Below the pieces are notes generated by a model. That model saw nothing but the letters and a program-made list of their open reading frames with translations. It did not search any database and was not told where the DNA came from. From an uncultured Clostridium sp. (lineage in GTDB: Bacteria; Bacillota; Clostridia; TANB77; CAG-508): a stretch of 47,161 nt of DNA. Below are positions 7,464 through 15,218 of this stretch, in pieces. The DNA lies in contig CAOKRJ010000008.1 in assembly GCA_948471115.1 (NCBI GenBank), forward strand, positions 1-47,161, written 5' to 3'. The position numbers were made by a program, and so were the translations under genes. Each line of letters opens with the position of its first letter. The first letter of the stretch is position 1.

Positions 7464-8687
7464 TTATTTATTAATTTCAAATTTTCCTACATATTTGCCT
7501 AATATATTAATAGGTGTAGTTTTATTATATACTTGTACTTGAAAACTAGTATCGTCAGACATAGGCTCTAATATTACTAAGTCTCCTTGCTTGCTAAATT
7601 TCTTTAATGTAGCTTCATCACCATTTACCAATACAACAGCTATCTCTCCATTTTCAACTATATCTTGTTTATGAATTAAAGCATAAGCACCATTTCTAAT
7701 AACTTTATTCATACTTTCACCATTAACTCTTAAAAAGAAATGTTCTTCTGGAGCAATTATTCCCATTAAGTTAGGGTCAATAGGTAGATAACCTTCTAAG
7801 CATTCTTCTGCCCAGTTGGGTTGTCCAGCTGATATTCTGCCATAAACTGGCGTCATATAAAATTGTTTATTATCTGTAATATTATCTTTTGGTGAAATTT
7901 CATTATTGTATCCAATATTATTGTTTTGAATTTTTTTCTTAAATATTTCGGTAAGAGTACTACTATCCACATCACTTAAATATGCTAGATTTAAGCATGT
8001 AGTGAAATTATTGATGTACTGAAAGATATCTTTCAAGTTTTCGTTGATAAATATTATATTTTTACTATTATATGATAAAAATTCAAAATTTTCTAAGTGT
8101 TGTATATCTGTAATTCTTTCATAAAAATCATTATTGTTAAACCAATCTGTGTATTTATAGTCTTTCAATGAAATATATAATTCTTTTTCTAAGCATTTTA
8201 TAAAGGATTCATATAAAAACAAAAAAGTAGCAACATAATTACAATCTTCTAAAAAGAACTCTTTTCTATAATAGTTAGTTAAAAAAATTTGAGTAGTTTC
8301 TTTTTTTTCTAAAGTTCTTAATAAGTCAGAACTATAAGTTTCAAAATTGTCAATTGAAGTTCCTACTTCAAAAAAATCTTTAGGTTCTTCTTTAAAGATT
8401 GATTGAACTAGTTCCTTTAATTGTTTGTATATCTCATAAACAATGCTTTCCATATTTTTTTTAGAATATCCGCAAATATCCATAAGCTCTTTATATGTTG
8501 TAACCCCGTTACTAGCATCTGAAAGTTTCTCTAGCATTTTAGGCATAGGTGGTTTATCTAATTTCATATTCATATATTGGGAAAGATAAGTTCTACCAAT
8601 ACCTGATTTTTTTGAAAAATCCTCTTGAGAATTGTAGGTTTCTTTTATATTTTTTATTATTTGAGCAAATTTATTTTTTTCAAACAT
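7464..8687 (-). CDS. LexA/CI-like prophage repressor (HTH + S24 peptidase)
   Basis: 407 aa. Residues ~5-70 are an XRE-type helix-turn-helix (QEDFSKKSGIGRTYLSQYMN). Residues ~274-405 are an S24 peptidase/LexA fold: cleavage site A287-G288 in RISAGQP, catalytic S325 in NGESMN and K362/K363 in DEATLKKF. This predicts DNA-damage-induced self-cleavage and prophage induction. About 200 residues between the two domains (80-280) are unusually long for a CI repressor and match nothing I recognise. It diverges from the Cro-like gene across the operator region at 8700-8825. Confidence 0.9.
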   Translation of the reverse strand: MFEKNKFAQIIKNIKETYNSQEDFSKKSGIGRTYLSQYMNMKLDKPPMPKMLEKLSDASNGVTTYKELMDICGYSKKNMESIVYEIYKQLKELVQSIFKEEPKDFFEVGTSIDNFETYSSDLLRTLEKKETTQIFLTNYYRKEFFLEDCNYVATFLFLYESFIKCLEKELYISLKDYKYTDWFNNNDFYERITDIQHLENFEFLSYNSKNIIFINENLKDIFQYINNFTTCLNLAYLSDVDSSTLTEIFKKKIQNNNIGYNNEISPKDNITDNKQFYMTPVYGRISAGQPNWAEECLEGYLPIDPNLMGIIAPEEHFFLRVNGESMNKVIRNGAYALIHKQDIVENGEIAVVLVNGDEATLKKFSKQGDLVILEPMSDDTSFQVQVYNKTTPINILGKYVGKFEINK

Positions 8688-8707
8688 AATAAAATACCTC
8701 CAAATAT

Positions 8708-8736
8708 AGTATACAACATAGTTTTGAAAAAATCAA
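8708..8736 (-). promoter_or_regulatory. Repressor promoter (leftward)
   Basis: On the minus strand TTGATT (8736-8731), 17-bp spacer, TATACT (8713-8708), followed by GGAGGT before the repressor ATG. It lies next to the operator-like site at 8743-8762, so autoregulation is likely. Confidence 0.65.
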
Positions 8737-8742
8737 CAATTT

Positions 8743-8762
8743 TTTTCAAAAAAAATTGAACA
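8743..8762. promoter_or_regulatory. Operator-like site (imperfect copy)
   Basis: TTTTCA, 8 nt, TGAACA. Same spacing and right half-site as the two perfect palindromes at 8802-8821 and 9058-9077, with a degenerate left half. It lies between the divergent promoters. Confidence 0.5.
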
Positions 8763-8767
8763 AACTA

Positions 8768-8796
8768 TTGACAAAGATTTTTTTTTCACTTATAAT
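8768..8796 (+). promoter_or_regulatory. Consensus early rightward promoter
   Basis: Perfect TTGACA (8768-8773), 17-bp spacer, perfect TATAAT (8791-8796). It sits between two operator-like palindromes and drives the Cro-like gene and the early operon. It is the strongest promoter by sequence in the window, consistent with repressor control. Confidence 0.85.
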
Positions 8797-8801
8797 TGAT
8801 T

Positions 8802-8821
8802 TGTTCAAAAAAGAATGAACA
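8802..8821. promoter_or_regulatory. Operator palindrome 1
   Basis: TGTTCA-N8-TGAACA, a perfect 6-bp dyad placed at the expected transcription start of the early promoter. It recurs with the same spacing at 9058-9077. It is the likely binding site of the repressor and/or the Cro-like protein. Confidence 0.7.
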
Positions 8822-8838
8822 CGGAAAGAGGTGAAAAT

Positions 8839-9039
8839 ATGGAAGCGAATATAGAAGAAATAAAAGAAATAATTGAAAATGAATATAGAGGAAATCAGAC
8901 ATGGTTTGCGGAAGACATTGGCATTAATCCTTCATATCTTAACGAAATTATCAATAAAAGAAAAAGTGCAAAGAGTAATAAACTGTGTTTAGCTATTATC
9001 AAGTGGTGCGAAATTAAAAAGAAAAATTATAAAAGCTAG
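8839..9039 (+). CDS. Cro-like helix-turn-helix regulator
   Basis: 66 aa from ATG 8839, chosen because GAGGTGA lies just before it; an in-frame ATG at 8815 falls inside the operator and has no ribosome site. The protein has an HTH pattern (NQTWFAEDIGINPSYLNEII) typical of small phage Cro/CI-type regulators. It is the first gene of the early operon and faces the repressor, so it probably turns down repressor transcription in the lytic switch. Confidence 0.7.
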   Translation: MEANIEEIKEIIENEYRGNQTWFAEDIGINPSYLNEIINKRKSAKSNKLCLAIIKWCEIKKKNYKS

Positions 9040-9057
9040 ATTTTTTTTAATTAATCG

Positions 9058-9077
9058 TGTTCAAAAATAAATGAACA
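9058..9077. promoter_or_regulatory. Operator palindrome 2
   Basis: TGTTCA-N8-TGAACA, identical half-sites and spacing to 8802-8821, located between the Cro-like gene and the next gene. It could block transcription elongation or a secondary promoter. Confidence 0.65.
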
Positions 9078-9098
9078 AAGAAAGAGGTGAAAAAGTAA

Positions 9099-9536
9099 AT
9101 GAATGAATTTACATTAAAAAATTTTAAAGACAAAGACTTAGGAAAAATAGAAGTTTTAGTTGGAGAAGGAAGGATATTATTTCCAGATATAACTTTAAGA
9201 AAGCTATTAGATGTAAAAAATACAAATATCCCATATTGTGCAACAGTAAGTGATAAAAAGACACTTTGGGTAGATACTTTTGAAGTATTTGAATATATAA
9301 AATACGCAAGAGTTAATGAAGAGAAAAGATTTTTATTTGAAGAATGGCTAGAGGAAATAATTGTTATGTGTGCATTTACAATTTATGATGATTTACAGAA
9401 ACGTGAACGTAAAGAAAAAGCAGAGCAACTTATGGAAGAGTACTTAAAAGAAAATAAAAACTGTTTAGGACTTTATGATAAAGAAGGACATATAAAATGT
9501 ATCAAAAAAATTAGAGGAAGGAAAAAAGACGAATGA
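9099..9536 (+). CDS. Phage early protein, possible BRO-N-like antirepressor
   Basis: 145 aa with an AGAGGTG site upstream. The N-terminal half (ILFPDITLRKLLDVKNTNIP) vaguely recalls the BRO-N fold found in phage antirepressors. The C-terminal part is helical and charged, ending in a basic tail (KKIRGRKKDE). It overlaps the next gene by 4 nt and sits beside a definite ORF6N antirepressor. Family assignment is tentative. Confidence 0.5.
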   Translation: MNEFTLKNFKDKDLGKIEVLVGEGRILFPDITLRKLLDVKNTNIPYCATVSDKKTLWVDTFEVFEYIKYARVNEEKRFLFEEWLEEIIVMCAFTIYDDLQKRERKEKAEQLMEEYLKENKNCLGLYDKEGHIKCIKKIRGRKKDE

Positions 9537-10294
9537 ATAATTTAATAACAATTAATAATCAAAATTTACAAGTGAAAGAGTATAAAGGACAAAGAGTAGT
9601 TACATTTAAAGATGTTGATAAAGTACATGAAAGGGTAGAAGGAACAGCAAAAAGAAATTTTAATGAAAACAGAAACAAATTCATAGAAGGCATAGACTAT
9701 TTTGAAATAAAAAATTCTAGTAAGGACGAAATTCGTACTTTTGAAATTCCAAATAGAGGAATAATCGTTTTAACTGCAAGTGGATATTTAATGTTAGTAA
9801 AATCATTAAATGATGAACTTGCATGGAAAGTACAAAGAGAGTTAGTAAACAATTATTTTACAATGCAAAAGCTAAAAAAGAAATATCACAAACCAATAGA
9901 TAAAGCAATAAAACAACATTTTAATATAGCAGAAACCATGATACAGGCAACAGGAATAAAACCAGAATTAGTATATGCAGTCGCAATAGGTGAAGCAGAG
10001 AAAGAAACAGGTTATTCTTATGATGAATATAAAAAGCTATTACCAAGTGCTACACATGAAATTGCTAGTTTTAATCCAACACAAATAGGAGAAAAAATAG
10101 GTGGAATAAAGCCAAACTTTATAAATAAAGCATTAGAAAATTTAGGACTACAAGAAAAGAAAGAGAGAGTTTGGAGAATTACAGAAAAAGGCAAGCAATA
10201 CGGAGAAGAAAAACCTTATTCAAGAAATGGTCATACAGATTATAGAGTTTTGTGGCATGAAAAAGTTGTAGAGCTATTAAGTGAGGTGGTTTAA
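9533..10294 (+). CDS. ORF6N-domain phage antirepressor
   Basis: 253 aa. Residues ~1-95 match the ORF6N/KilA-N type DNA-binding domain (VVTFKDVDKVHERVEGTAKRNF), with the usual short-strand, helix and GIDYF features. The C-terminal ~100 residues (TQIGEKIGGIKPNFINKALE... WHEKVVELL) resemble the KilAC/ANT C-terminal domain. Such proteins bind or antagonise the repressor during induction. It overlaps the neighbouring genes by 1-4 nt within the early operon. Confidence 0.8.
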   Translation: MNNLITINNQNLQVKEYKGQRVVTFKDVDKVHERVEGTAKRNFNENRNKFIEGIDYFEIKNSSKDEIRTFEIPNRGIIVLTASGYLMLVKSLNDELAWKVQRELVNNYFTMQKLKKKYHKPIDKAIKQHFNIAETMIQATGIKPELVYAVAIGEAEKETGYSYDEYKKLLPSATHEIASFNPTQIGEKIGGIKPNFINKALENLGLQEKKERVWRITEKGKQYGEEKPYSRNGHTDYRVLWHEKVVELLSEVV

Positions 10295-10548
10295 TGAAAA
10301 CATTTCAACAGCTACCAGATACGATAACACCACTTGATTACATGGAATGGAGAAATTGTGGAAGGGCAACAGCAGACGCAGTATTTCATTCAAAAGGATT
10401 TCCTAGATTAGAAAATACTGGAACGAAGTTATTAGCAGATAAAAGAGCAGTATTACTGTATGAATTAGGACTAACAAAAGAAGATAAGGAAATTGTTTTA
10501 AAGGAGATAGCAAAAGAAGTAATAGGAGGTAGCATAACTAATGACTAA
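10294..10548 (+). CDS. Small phage DNA-binding protein (excisionase/MerR-like HTH)
   Basis: 84 aa, starting on the last base of the previous stop codon (TAATG). The pattern TPLDYMEWRNCGRATADAVF followed by GFPRLENTGTKLLADK fits the small winged-helix proteins annotated as phage excisionase/helix-turn-helix. A role in excision or early regulation is plausible. I cannot name a specific family with certainty. Confidence 0.6.
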   Translation: MKTFQQLPDTITPLDYMEWRNCGRATADAVFHSKGFPRLENTGTKLLADKRAVLLYELGLTKEDKEIVLKEIAKEVIGGSITND

Positions 10549-10774
10549 AACACGCAGAAGAAAAATAAAAAGCATAATAGCAGAAACAATAGCTTGTACA
10601 TTAATAGCAATAGCAACAGCAGTTATAGGACTAGTATTAATAAAATTAGCAATTCTAACAGTAGTATCAACAAATCTTACATATGAAGAATTTAGACAAG
10701 CTATGGCAGTTATAGGTATTACAGGAGCAATTATAGCAGTAATAAAACTACTTAGAGAACCTAGAAAGGAATGA
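10541..10774 (+). CDS. Small membrane protein, two transmembrane segments
   Basis: 77 aa: a strongly basic N-terminus (TKTRRRKIK), then hydrophobic helices at about residues 13-45 and 55-68, ending in charged residues. It overlaps the preceding gene by 8 nt. I do not recognise a family. Small two-helix membrane proteins in early operons can be superinfection or host-takeover factors, but nothing here proves that. Confidence 0.55.
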   Translation: MTKTRRRKIKSIIAETIACTLIAIATAVIGLVLIKLAILTVVSTNLTYEEFRQAMAVIGITGAIIAVIKLLREPRKE

Positions 10775-10878
10775 AAAGAATGGACAAGTATGACAAATTA
10801 TATATTTGGTGCATTATAACACAGGCAAAGATGGGATTAAAATTAAAAGAACTATCACAGACGGCAAATCAGCAATAG
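10771..10878 (+). CDS. Hypothetical 35-aa peptide
   Basis: ATG at 10771 overlaps the upstream stop (ATGA) and has the AGAAAGGA site in front. The peptide (MKRMDKYDKLYIWCIITQAK...) has no recognisable motif. Translational coupling is the main support. Confidence 0.4.
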   Translation: MKRMDKYDKLYIWCIITQAKMGLKLKELSQTANQQ

Positions 10879-10962
10879 TTCAAAAAATAGTTAATTTAAT
10901 ATTTTTAATATTATTTTAACACATAAATTTTAAAAAATCAAATTTTAGGAGGAAAAATAAAA

Positions 10963-11427
10963 ATGTTAGAAGAAATTTTAAATAAAATTGATGGAAACTT
11001 AGAAAGGATAGCAAATGCTTTAGAAAAAGAAGCAACTAAAAACGAGGAGGTAAAACCTTTAGAAAATACAGCCTTTGTAGCCAATATTGCAAATAATGTA
11101 ACAAACCAAGCTACACCAGTGCAAAACCAAAATAGTGTAGTACCTGTAGCACCTGTGGCACCTGTAGTACAACCAATGCCAGTTATACCTACAGAGCAAA
11201 TAGTACCTACCGAGACAGTAATTCCAACAATACCAACCACTATAGTGCAAGAGAGTTTTACACAAGAACAATTAGCAAGGGCGATGTCAAATGCAGTAAG
11301 TGCTGGAAAAAAGGATACAATTCTAAACATATTAGAACGATTAGGAGTACAAGCATTAACACAAATTAATCCTACAGATTATAACAAATTAGCAGTTATG
11401 CTAAAGGAAGCTGGGGTGGAAGTATAA
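10963..11427 (+). CDS. Phage early protein with Pro/Val-rich linker
   Basis: 154 aa behind a TTAGGAGG site. A short coiled-coil N-terminus (MLEEILNKIDGNLERIANAL) is joined by a ~60-residue Pro/Val/Thr-rich linker to a C-terminal helical domain (residues ~97-154; FTQEQLARAMSNAVSAGKKD). The last base of the stop is shared with the start of the DUF2800 gene. This N-linker-C layout recurs in phages next to DUF2800/DUF2815 genes. The function is unknown to me, though the C-terminal domain suggests a replication or recombination accessory factor. Confidence 0.55.
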   Translation: MLEEILNKIDGNLERIANALEKEATKNEEVKPLENTAFVANIANNVTNQATPVQNQNSVVPVAPVAPVVQPMPVIPTEQIVPTETVIPTIPTTIVQESFTQEQLARAMSNAVSAGKKDTILNILERLGVQALTQINPTDYNKLAVMLKEAGVEV

Positions 11428-12605
11428 TGGCGGAAGAAAAAGGACATGCCGTATTGTCAGCAAGTGGTAGCCATAAATGGTTAGTATGTACCCCCTCTGC
11501 AAGGCTAGAAGAAAAATTTCCAAATAAATCTAGCGACTATATGGAAGAAGGTACACTAGCACACTCTATAGCAGAGTTTAAAGTAAGAAACTATTGTATA
11601 GAAACTATAACAAAAACAACATACACAAAAACAATTAATAAGTTCAAAAAGGAAGAACATTTCGACAAAGAAATGCTTGCACACACAGACACATACTTAG
11701 AATTTATAAAAGGTGAAGCATTAAAAAACAAAGAAACACCATTCATAGCTGTAGAACAAAAAGTAGATTTTAGCAAATATGTACCAGAAGGTTTTGGAAC
11801 TGCTGACTGTATTATGATAAGTGGAGAAACCTTACATGTAATAGATTTTAAGTATGGAAAAGGTGTAAAAGTAGGGGCAGAAAATAATCCACAAATGAAA
11901 TTATATGCACTAGGGGTATTAGAGCAATACGGAATGCTTTACAATATTTCAAATATTAAAATGAGTATTATACAGCCTAGAATTGATAATATCTCTAGTT
12001 CAGAAATATCAAAACAAGAAATACTTGAATGGGGAAATAATACAGTAATACCACAAGCCCAAAAAGCATTTATGGGGTTAGGAGAATATGTAAAAGGAGA
12101 ACACTGTAGATTTTGTAGAGCAAAAGGAGCTTGTGAGTTTAGAGCAGAAGAAAATATGAAAATAGTTGAAGAAATTAAAAATACATCAGGAATTTTAAGT
12201 AATGAACAAGTAGGAGAAATGCTAACAAAAACAGAAGGAGTAGAGCAGTGGATAAAAGACTTAAGAGACTATGCACTAATTCAGTTATTAAAAGACGAAA
12301 ACATAGATGGCTGGAAAGCTGTAGAAGGAAAGAGTAATAGAAAAATAGTTGATATAGATAAGGCTTTTGAAATACTTGAAGCAAATGGGTTTGACCAAGC
12401 AATACTATATGAAAGAAAACCTATCACTTTAACACAACTTGAAAAAGTAGTAGGAAAAACAAAACTAGCCGAAGCAATAGGAGATTACATAGAAAAGCCA
12501 AAAGGTGCACCAACCTTAGCAAAAGAAACAGACAAAAGAGATCCATACAAAACAAGTGCGAGCAAAGAATTTAAAAAAATAGAAATTGAAAGAGAGGAAA
12601 ATTAA
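11427..12605 (+). CDS. DUF2800 family protein (RecB/Cas4-like nuclease fold)
   Basis: 392 aa. The start LSASGSHKWLVCTPSARLEE and the later EGTLAHSIAEF are hallmarks of DUF2800 phage proteins. VIDFKYGKGVKV with the preceding GTADCI fits a PD-(D/E)xK RecB-like core, and CRFCRAKGACEFRAE holds Cys residues that could bind a Fe-S cluster or zinc. Together with the DUF2815 protein and polymerase downstream it forms the usual phage recombination/replication set. Exonuclease activity is inferred from the fold. Confidence 0.85.
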   Translation: MAEEKGHAVLSASGSHKWLVCTPSARLEEKFPNKSSDYMEEGTLAHSIAEFKVRNYCIETITKTTYTKTINKFKKEEHFDKEMLAHTDTYLEFIKGEALKNKETPFIAVEQKVDFSKYVPEGFGTADCIMISGETLHVIDFKYGKGVKVGAENNPQMKLYALGVLEQYGMLYNISNIKMSIIQPRIDNISSSEISKQEILEWGNNTVIPQAQKAFMGLGEYVKGEHCRFCRAKGACEFRAEENMKIVEEIKNTSGILSNEQVGEMLTKTEGVEQWIKDLRDYALIQLLKDENIDGWKAVEGKSNRKIVDIDKAFEILEANGFDQAILYERKPITLTQLEKVVGKTKLAEAIGDYIEKPKGAPTLAKETDKRDPYKTSASKEFKKIEIEREEN

Positions 12606-12607
12606 TT

Positions 12608-13246
12608 ATGGAAAATTTAATAACAGGAAAAGTAAGATTTAGTTATGCAAATGTGTTTGAGCCTAGAAGAACACCAAACGGAGAGGAGAAATATTCAATA
12701 ACACTGTTGATACCAAAAAGTGATACAGATACATATCAAAGAATAATGACAGAAGTAAATAAAACGTTACAAGAGAACTTAGCAAGTACATTTAAAGGGG
12801 TAATGCCAACAAATCCAAAATTACCTATACATGATGGAGATGGAGTAAGACAAAGTGGAGAGCCATACGGTTCAGAATGTAAAGGTTGTTGGGTTATAAC
12901 AGCAAATTCAAATAATGAGCCAGAAGTAGTAGATGCAAGTTGTAATCCAATCATAAGTAAAAATGAATTTTATAGCGGATGTTATGGAAGAGCAAGTCTA
13001 AGATTTTATGCTTACAACCAAAATGGAAATAGGGGAATAGGTTGTGGATTAGGAAATGTTCAAAAATTAGAAGACGGACAACCACTAGGAGGAAGAACAA
13101 CAGCTTCAGAAGACTTTGGAGCACCTATTCAACCAGCAGTAGCACAACCAGTTTATCAACAACCTGTAGCATCACAGATAGACCCAATAACAGGACAACC
13201 TATAGTGCCACAACAACCATTAAATAACATTTTTGGGGTGAATTAG
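12608..13246 (+). CDS. DUF2815 family single-stranded-DNA-binding-like protein
   Basis: 212 aa. The opening (KVRFSYANVFEPRRTPNGEE) and YSITLLIPKSD are typical of DUF2815, a phage family thought to be single-stranded DNA-binding proteins. The C-terminal ~45 residues are Gln/Pro-rich and disordered (QPVYQQPVASQIDPITGQP), as in SSB tails that contact partners. It starts 3 nt after the DUF2800 gene and ends directly at the polymerase start (TAGATG). Confidence 0.85.
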   Translation: MENLITGKVRFSYANVFEPRRTPNGEEKYSITLLIPKSDTDTYQRIMTEVNKTLQENLASTFKGVMPTNPKLPIHDGDGVRQSGEPYGSECKGCWVITANSNNEPEVVDASCNPIISKNEFYSGCYGRASLRFYAYNQNGNRGIGCGLGNVQKLEDGQPLGGRTTASEDFGAPIQPAVAQPVYQQPVASQIDPITGQPIVPQQPLNNIFGVN

Positions 13247-15211
13247 ATGAGAACTTTATCAATAGATATAGAAACTTTTTCTTCTGTTGATATTGGAAAA
13301 GCTGGATTATTCAAATATGTTCAGTCAGACGATTTTGAAATACTTTTATTTGCTTATAGTTTTGATGATGAGCCCGTAAAAGTTATAGATTTAGCACAAG
13401 GAGAGCAGTTGCCACAAGAGTTGATAACTGCTCTTTCTAATAAAGATATAATCAAAACAGCGTATAACGCATCTTTTGAATGGTATTGCTTAAATAAGTT
13501 TTGGAAAAGCCCTATAGAACAATGGCGATGCACCATGGTTCGCGGACTGTATGCGGGATACCCAGCAGGATTAAAAGCCATAGGGGAGGCATTAGGCTTA
13601 GCAGAGGATAAGAAAAAATTAATGACAGGAAAAGCACTTATAAGATATTTCTGTGTGCCTTGCAAACCCACAAAATCAAATGTGGGAAGAACAAGAAATT
13701 ATCCAAAACATGACTTAGAAAAATGGAGATTATTCAAAGAGTATAACAGGCAAGATGTAGTAACAGAAATAGAAATAAAAAGAAGATTAGAAAAAATAGT
13801 ATTTCCAAAGTTTGAACAAGAGGCTTGGATTATAGATGTACTGATGAACTCATGTGGTGTAAAAGTAGATAAACAATTAGTAGAAGGAGCTTTAAAAATA
13901 TCAAATATTAGAACAGAACAGTTACTTGTGGAAGCTCAAAAAATTTCAGGACTTAATAATCCAAACAGTATAGCACAACTTAAAGAATGGCTTGAAAGTG
14001 AAACAGGAAATGAAGTTGCAAGCCTTAATAAAAAAGATGTACCAGAACTAATAAAAAACACAGATTCAGAAAAAGTAAAACGAATGCTAGAAATAAGACA
14101 AGAACTATCTAAAACAAGCACAAAAAAATACGATGCCATGGAAATAGCTATGGGAAAAGACGATAGAGTAAGAGGTCTATTACAATTCTATGGAGCCAAT
14201 AGGACTGGTAGATGGGCAGGTAGACTAGTACAAATACAAAACTTACCACAAAATCACTTAGAAATGCTAGGATTTGCAAGAGAACTAGTAAAAAAAGGAG
14301 ATTTAGAAGGTTTAAGTATTATATATGGTAATACACCAAGTACATTATCACAACTTATTAGAACAGCATTTATTTCAGAAGAAGGATACACATTTGTAGT
14401 AGCAGACTTTAGTGCAATAGAAGCAAGAGTAATAAGCTGGCTTGCTGGAGAACAGTGGAGACTAAACGTATTTAAAACACACGGTAGAATATATGAAGCC
14501 AGTGCCTCTCAAATGTTTGGAGTTCCAATAGAAAAAATAAAAAAAGGAGATCCCGAATATTCATTAAGACAAAAAGGAAAAGTTGCAGAATTAGCACTAG
14601 GATACCAAGGAGGATCAGGAGCACTTATTCAAATGGGGGCATTAGAAAACGGATTAACAGAAGAAGAATTACCAGACATCGTAAATAGATGGAGGCAGTC
14701 AAATAAAAGAATAGTAGACTTATGGCACACAATACAAAACTGTGCAATTAACTGTATAAAAACAGGACAAACACAAGTAATGCAAAAGAATATATACTTT
14801 AGCATAGAAAATGGTAATCTAGCTATTACACTGCCAAGTAAAAGACAATTGTTTTATATACAACCAAAGCTAGAAATAAACAACTTTGGTTCTGAAGCAT
14901 TAAATTATATGGGGCAAAATCAAACAACTAAAAAGTGGGAAAGAATACCTACATATGGTGGGAAATTAACAGAAAATTTAGTACAGGCTATAGCAAGAGA
15001 CTGCTTAGCAGAAGCAATAAAGAACCTAGTAAAAAACAATTATAAAGTGCTATTCCACATACATGATGAAATAATTGCAGAAGTACCAAAAAACGATAAT
15101 AGATTTAGCCTAGAAAATGCAATAAAAATTATGTGTACAGTACCAGAATGGGCAGAAGGTTTGCCACTTAATGCTGATGGATTTACAAACGATTATTATA
15201 AGAAGGAGTAA
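13247..15211 (+). CDS. Phage family-A DNA polymerase with 3'-5' exonuclease
   Basis: 654 aa. The N-terminus MRTLSIDIETFSS carries exonuclease motif I (D7, E9). The polymerase part shows motif A VVADFSAIEARV (around D387), motif B RQKGKVAELALGYQGG and motif C HIHDEI (about 606-608). Length fits the short family-A polymerases of Bacillota phages that lack the 5' nuclease domain. It replicates the phage genome together with the primase-helicase downstream. All signature motifs are intact. Confidence 0.93.
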   Translation: MRTLSIDIETFSSVDIGKAGLFKYVQSDDFEILLFAYSFDDEPVKVIDLAQGEQLPQELITALSNKDIIKTAYNASFEWYCLNKFWKSPIEQWRCTMVRGLYAGYPAGLKAIGEALGLAEDKKKLMTGKALIRYFCVPCKPTKSNVGRTRNYPKHDLEKWRLFKEYNRQDVVTEIEIKRRLEKIVFPKFEQEAWIIDVLMNSCGVKVDKQLVEGALKISNIRTEQLLVEAQKISGLNNPNSIAQLKEWLESETGNEVASLNKKDVPELIKNTDSEKVKRMLEIRQELSKTSTKKYDAMEIAMGKDDRVRGLLQFYGANRTGRWAGRLVQIQNLPQNHLEMLGFARELVKKGDLEGLSIIYGNTPSTLSQLIRTAFISEEGYTFVVADFSAIEARVISWLAGEQWRLNVFKTHGRIYEASASQMFGVPIEKIKKGDPEYSLRQKGKVAELALGYQGGSGALIQMGALENGLTEEELPDIVNRWRQSNKRIVDLWHTIQNCAINCIKTGQTQVMQKNIYFSIENGNLAITLPSKRQLFYIQPKLEINNFGSEALNYMGQNQTTKKWERIPTYGGKLTENLVQAIARDCLAEAIKNLVKNNYKVLFHIHDEIIAEVPKNDNRFSLENAIKIMCTVPEWAEGLPLNADGFTNDYYKKE

Positions 15212-15218
15212 TAGCAGC

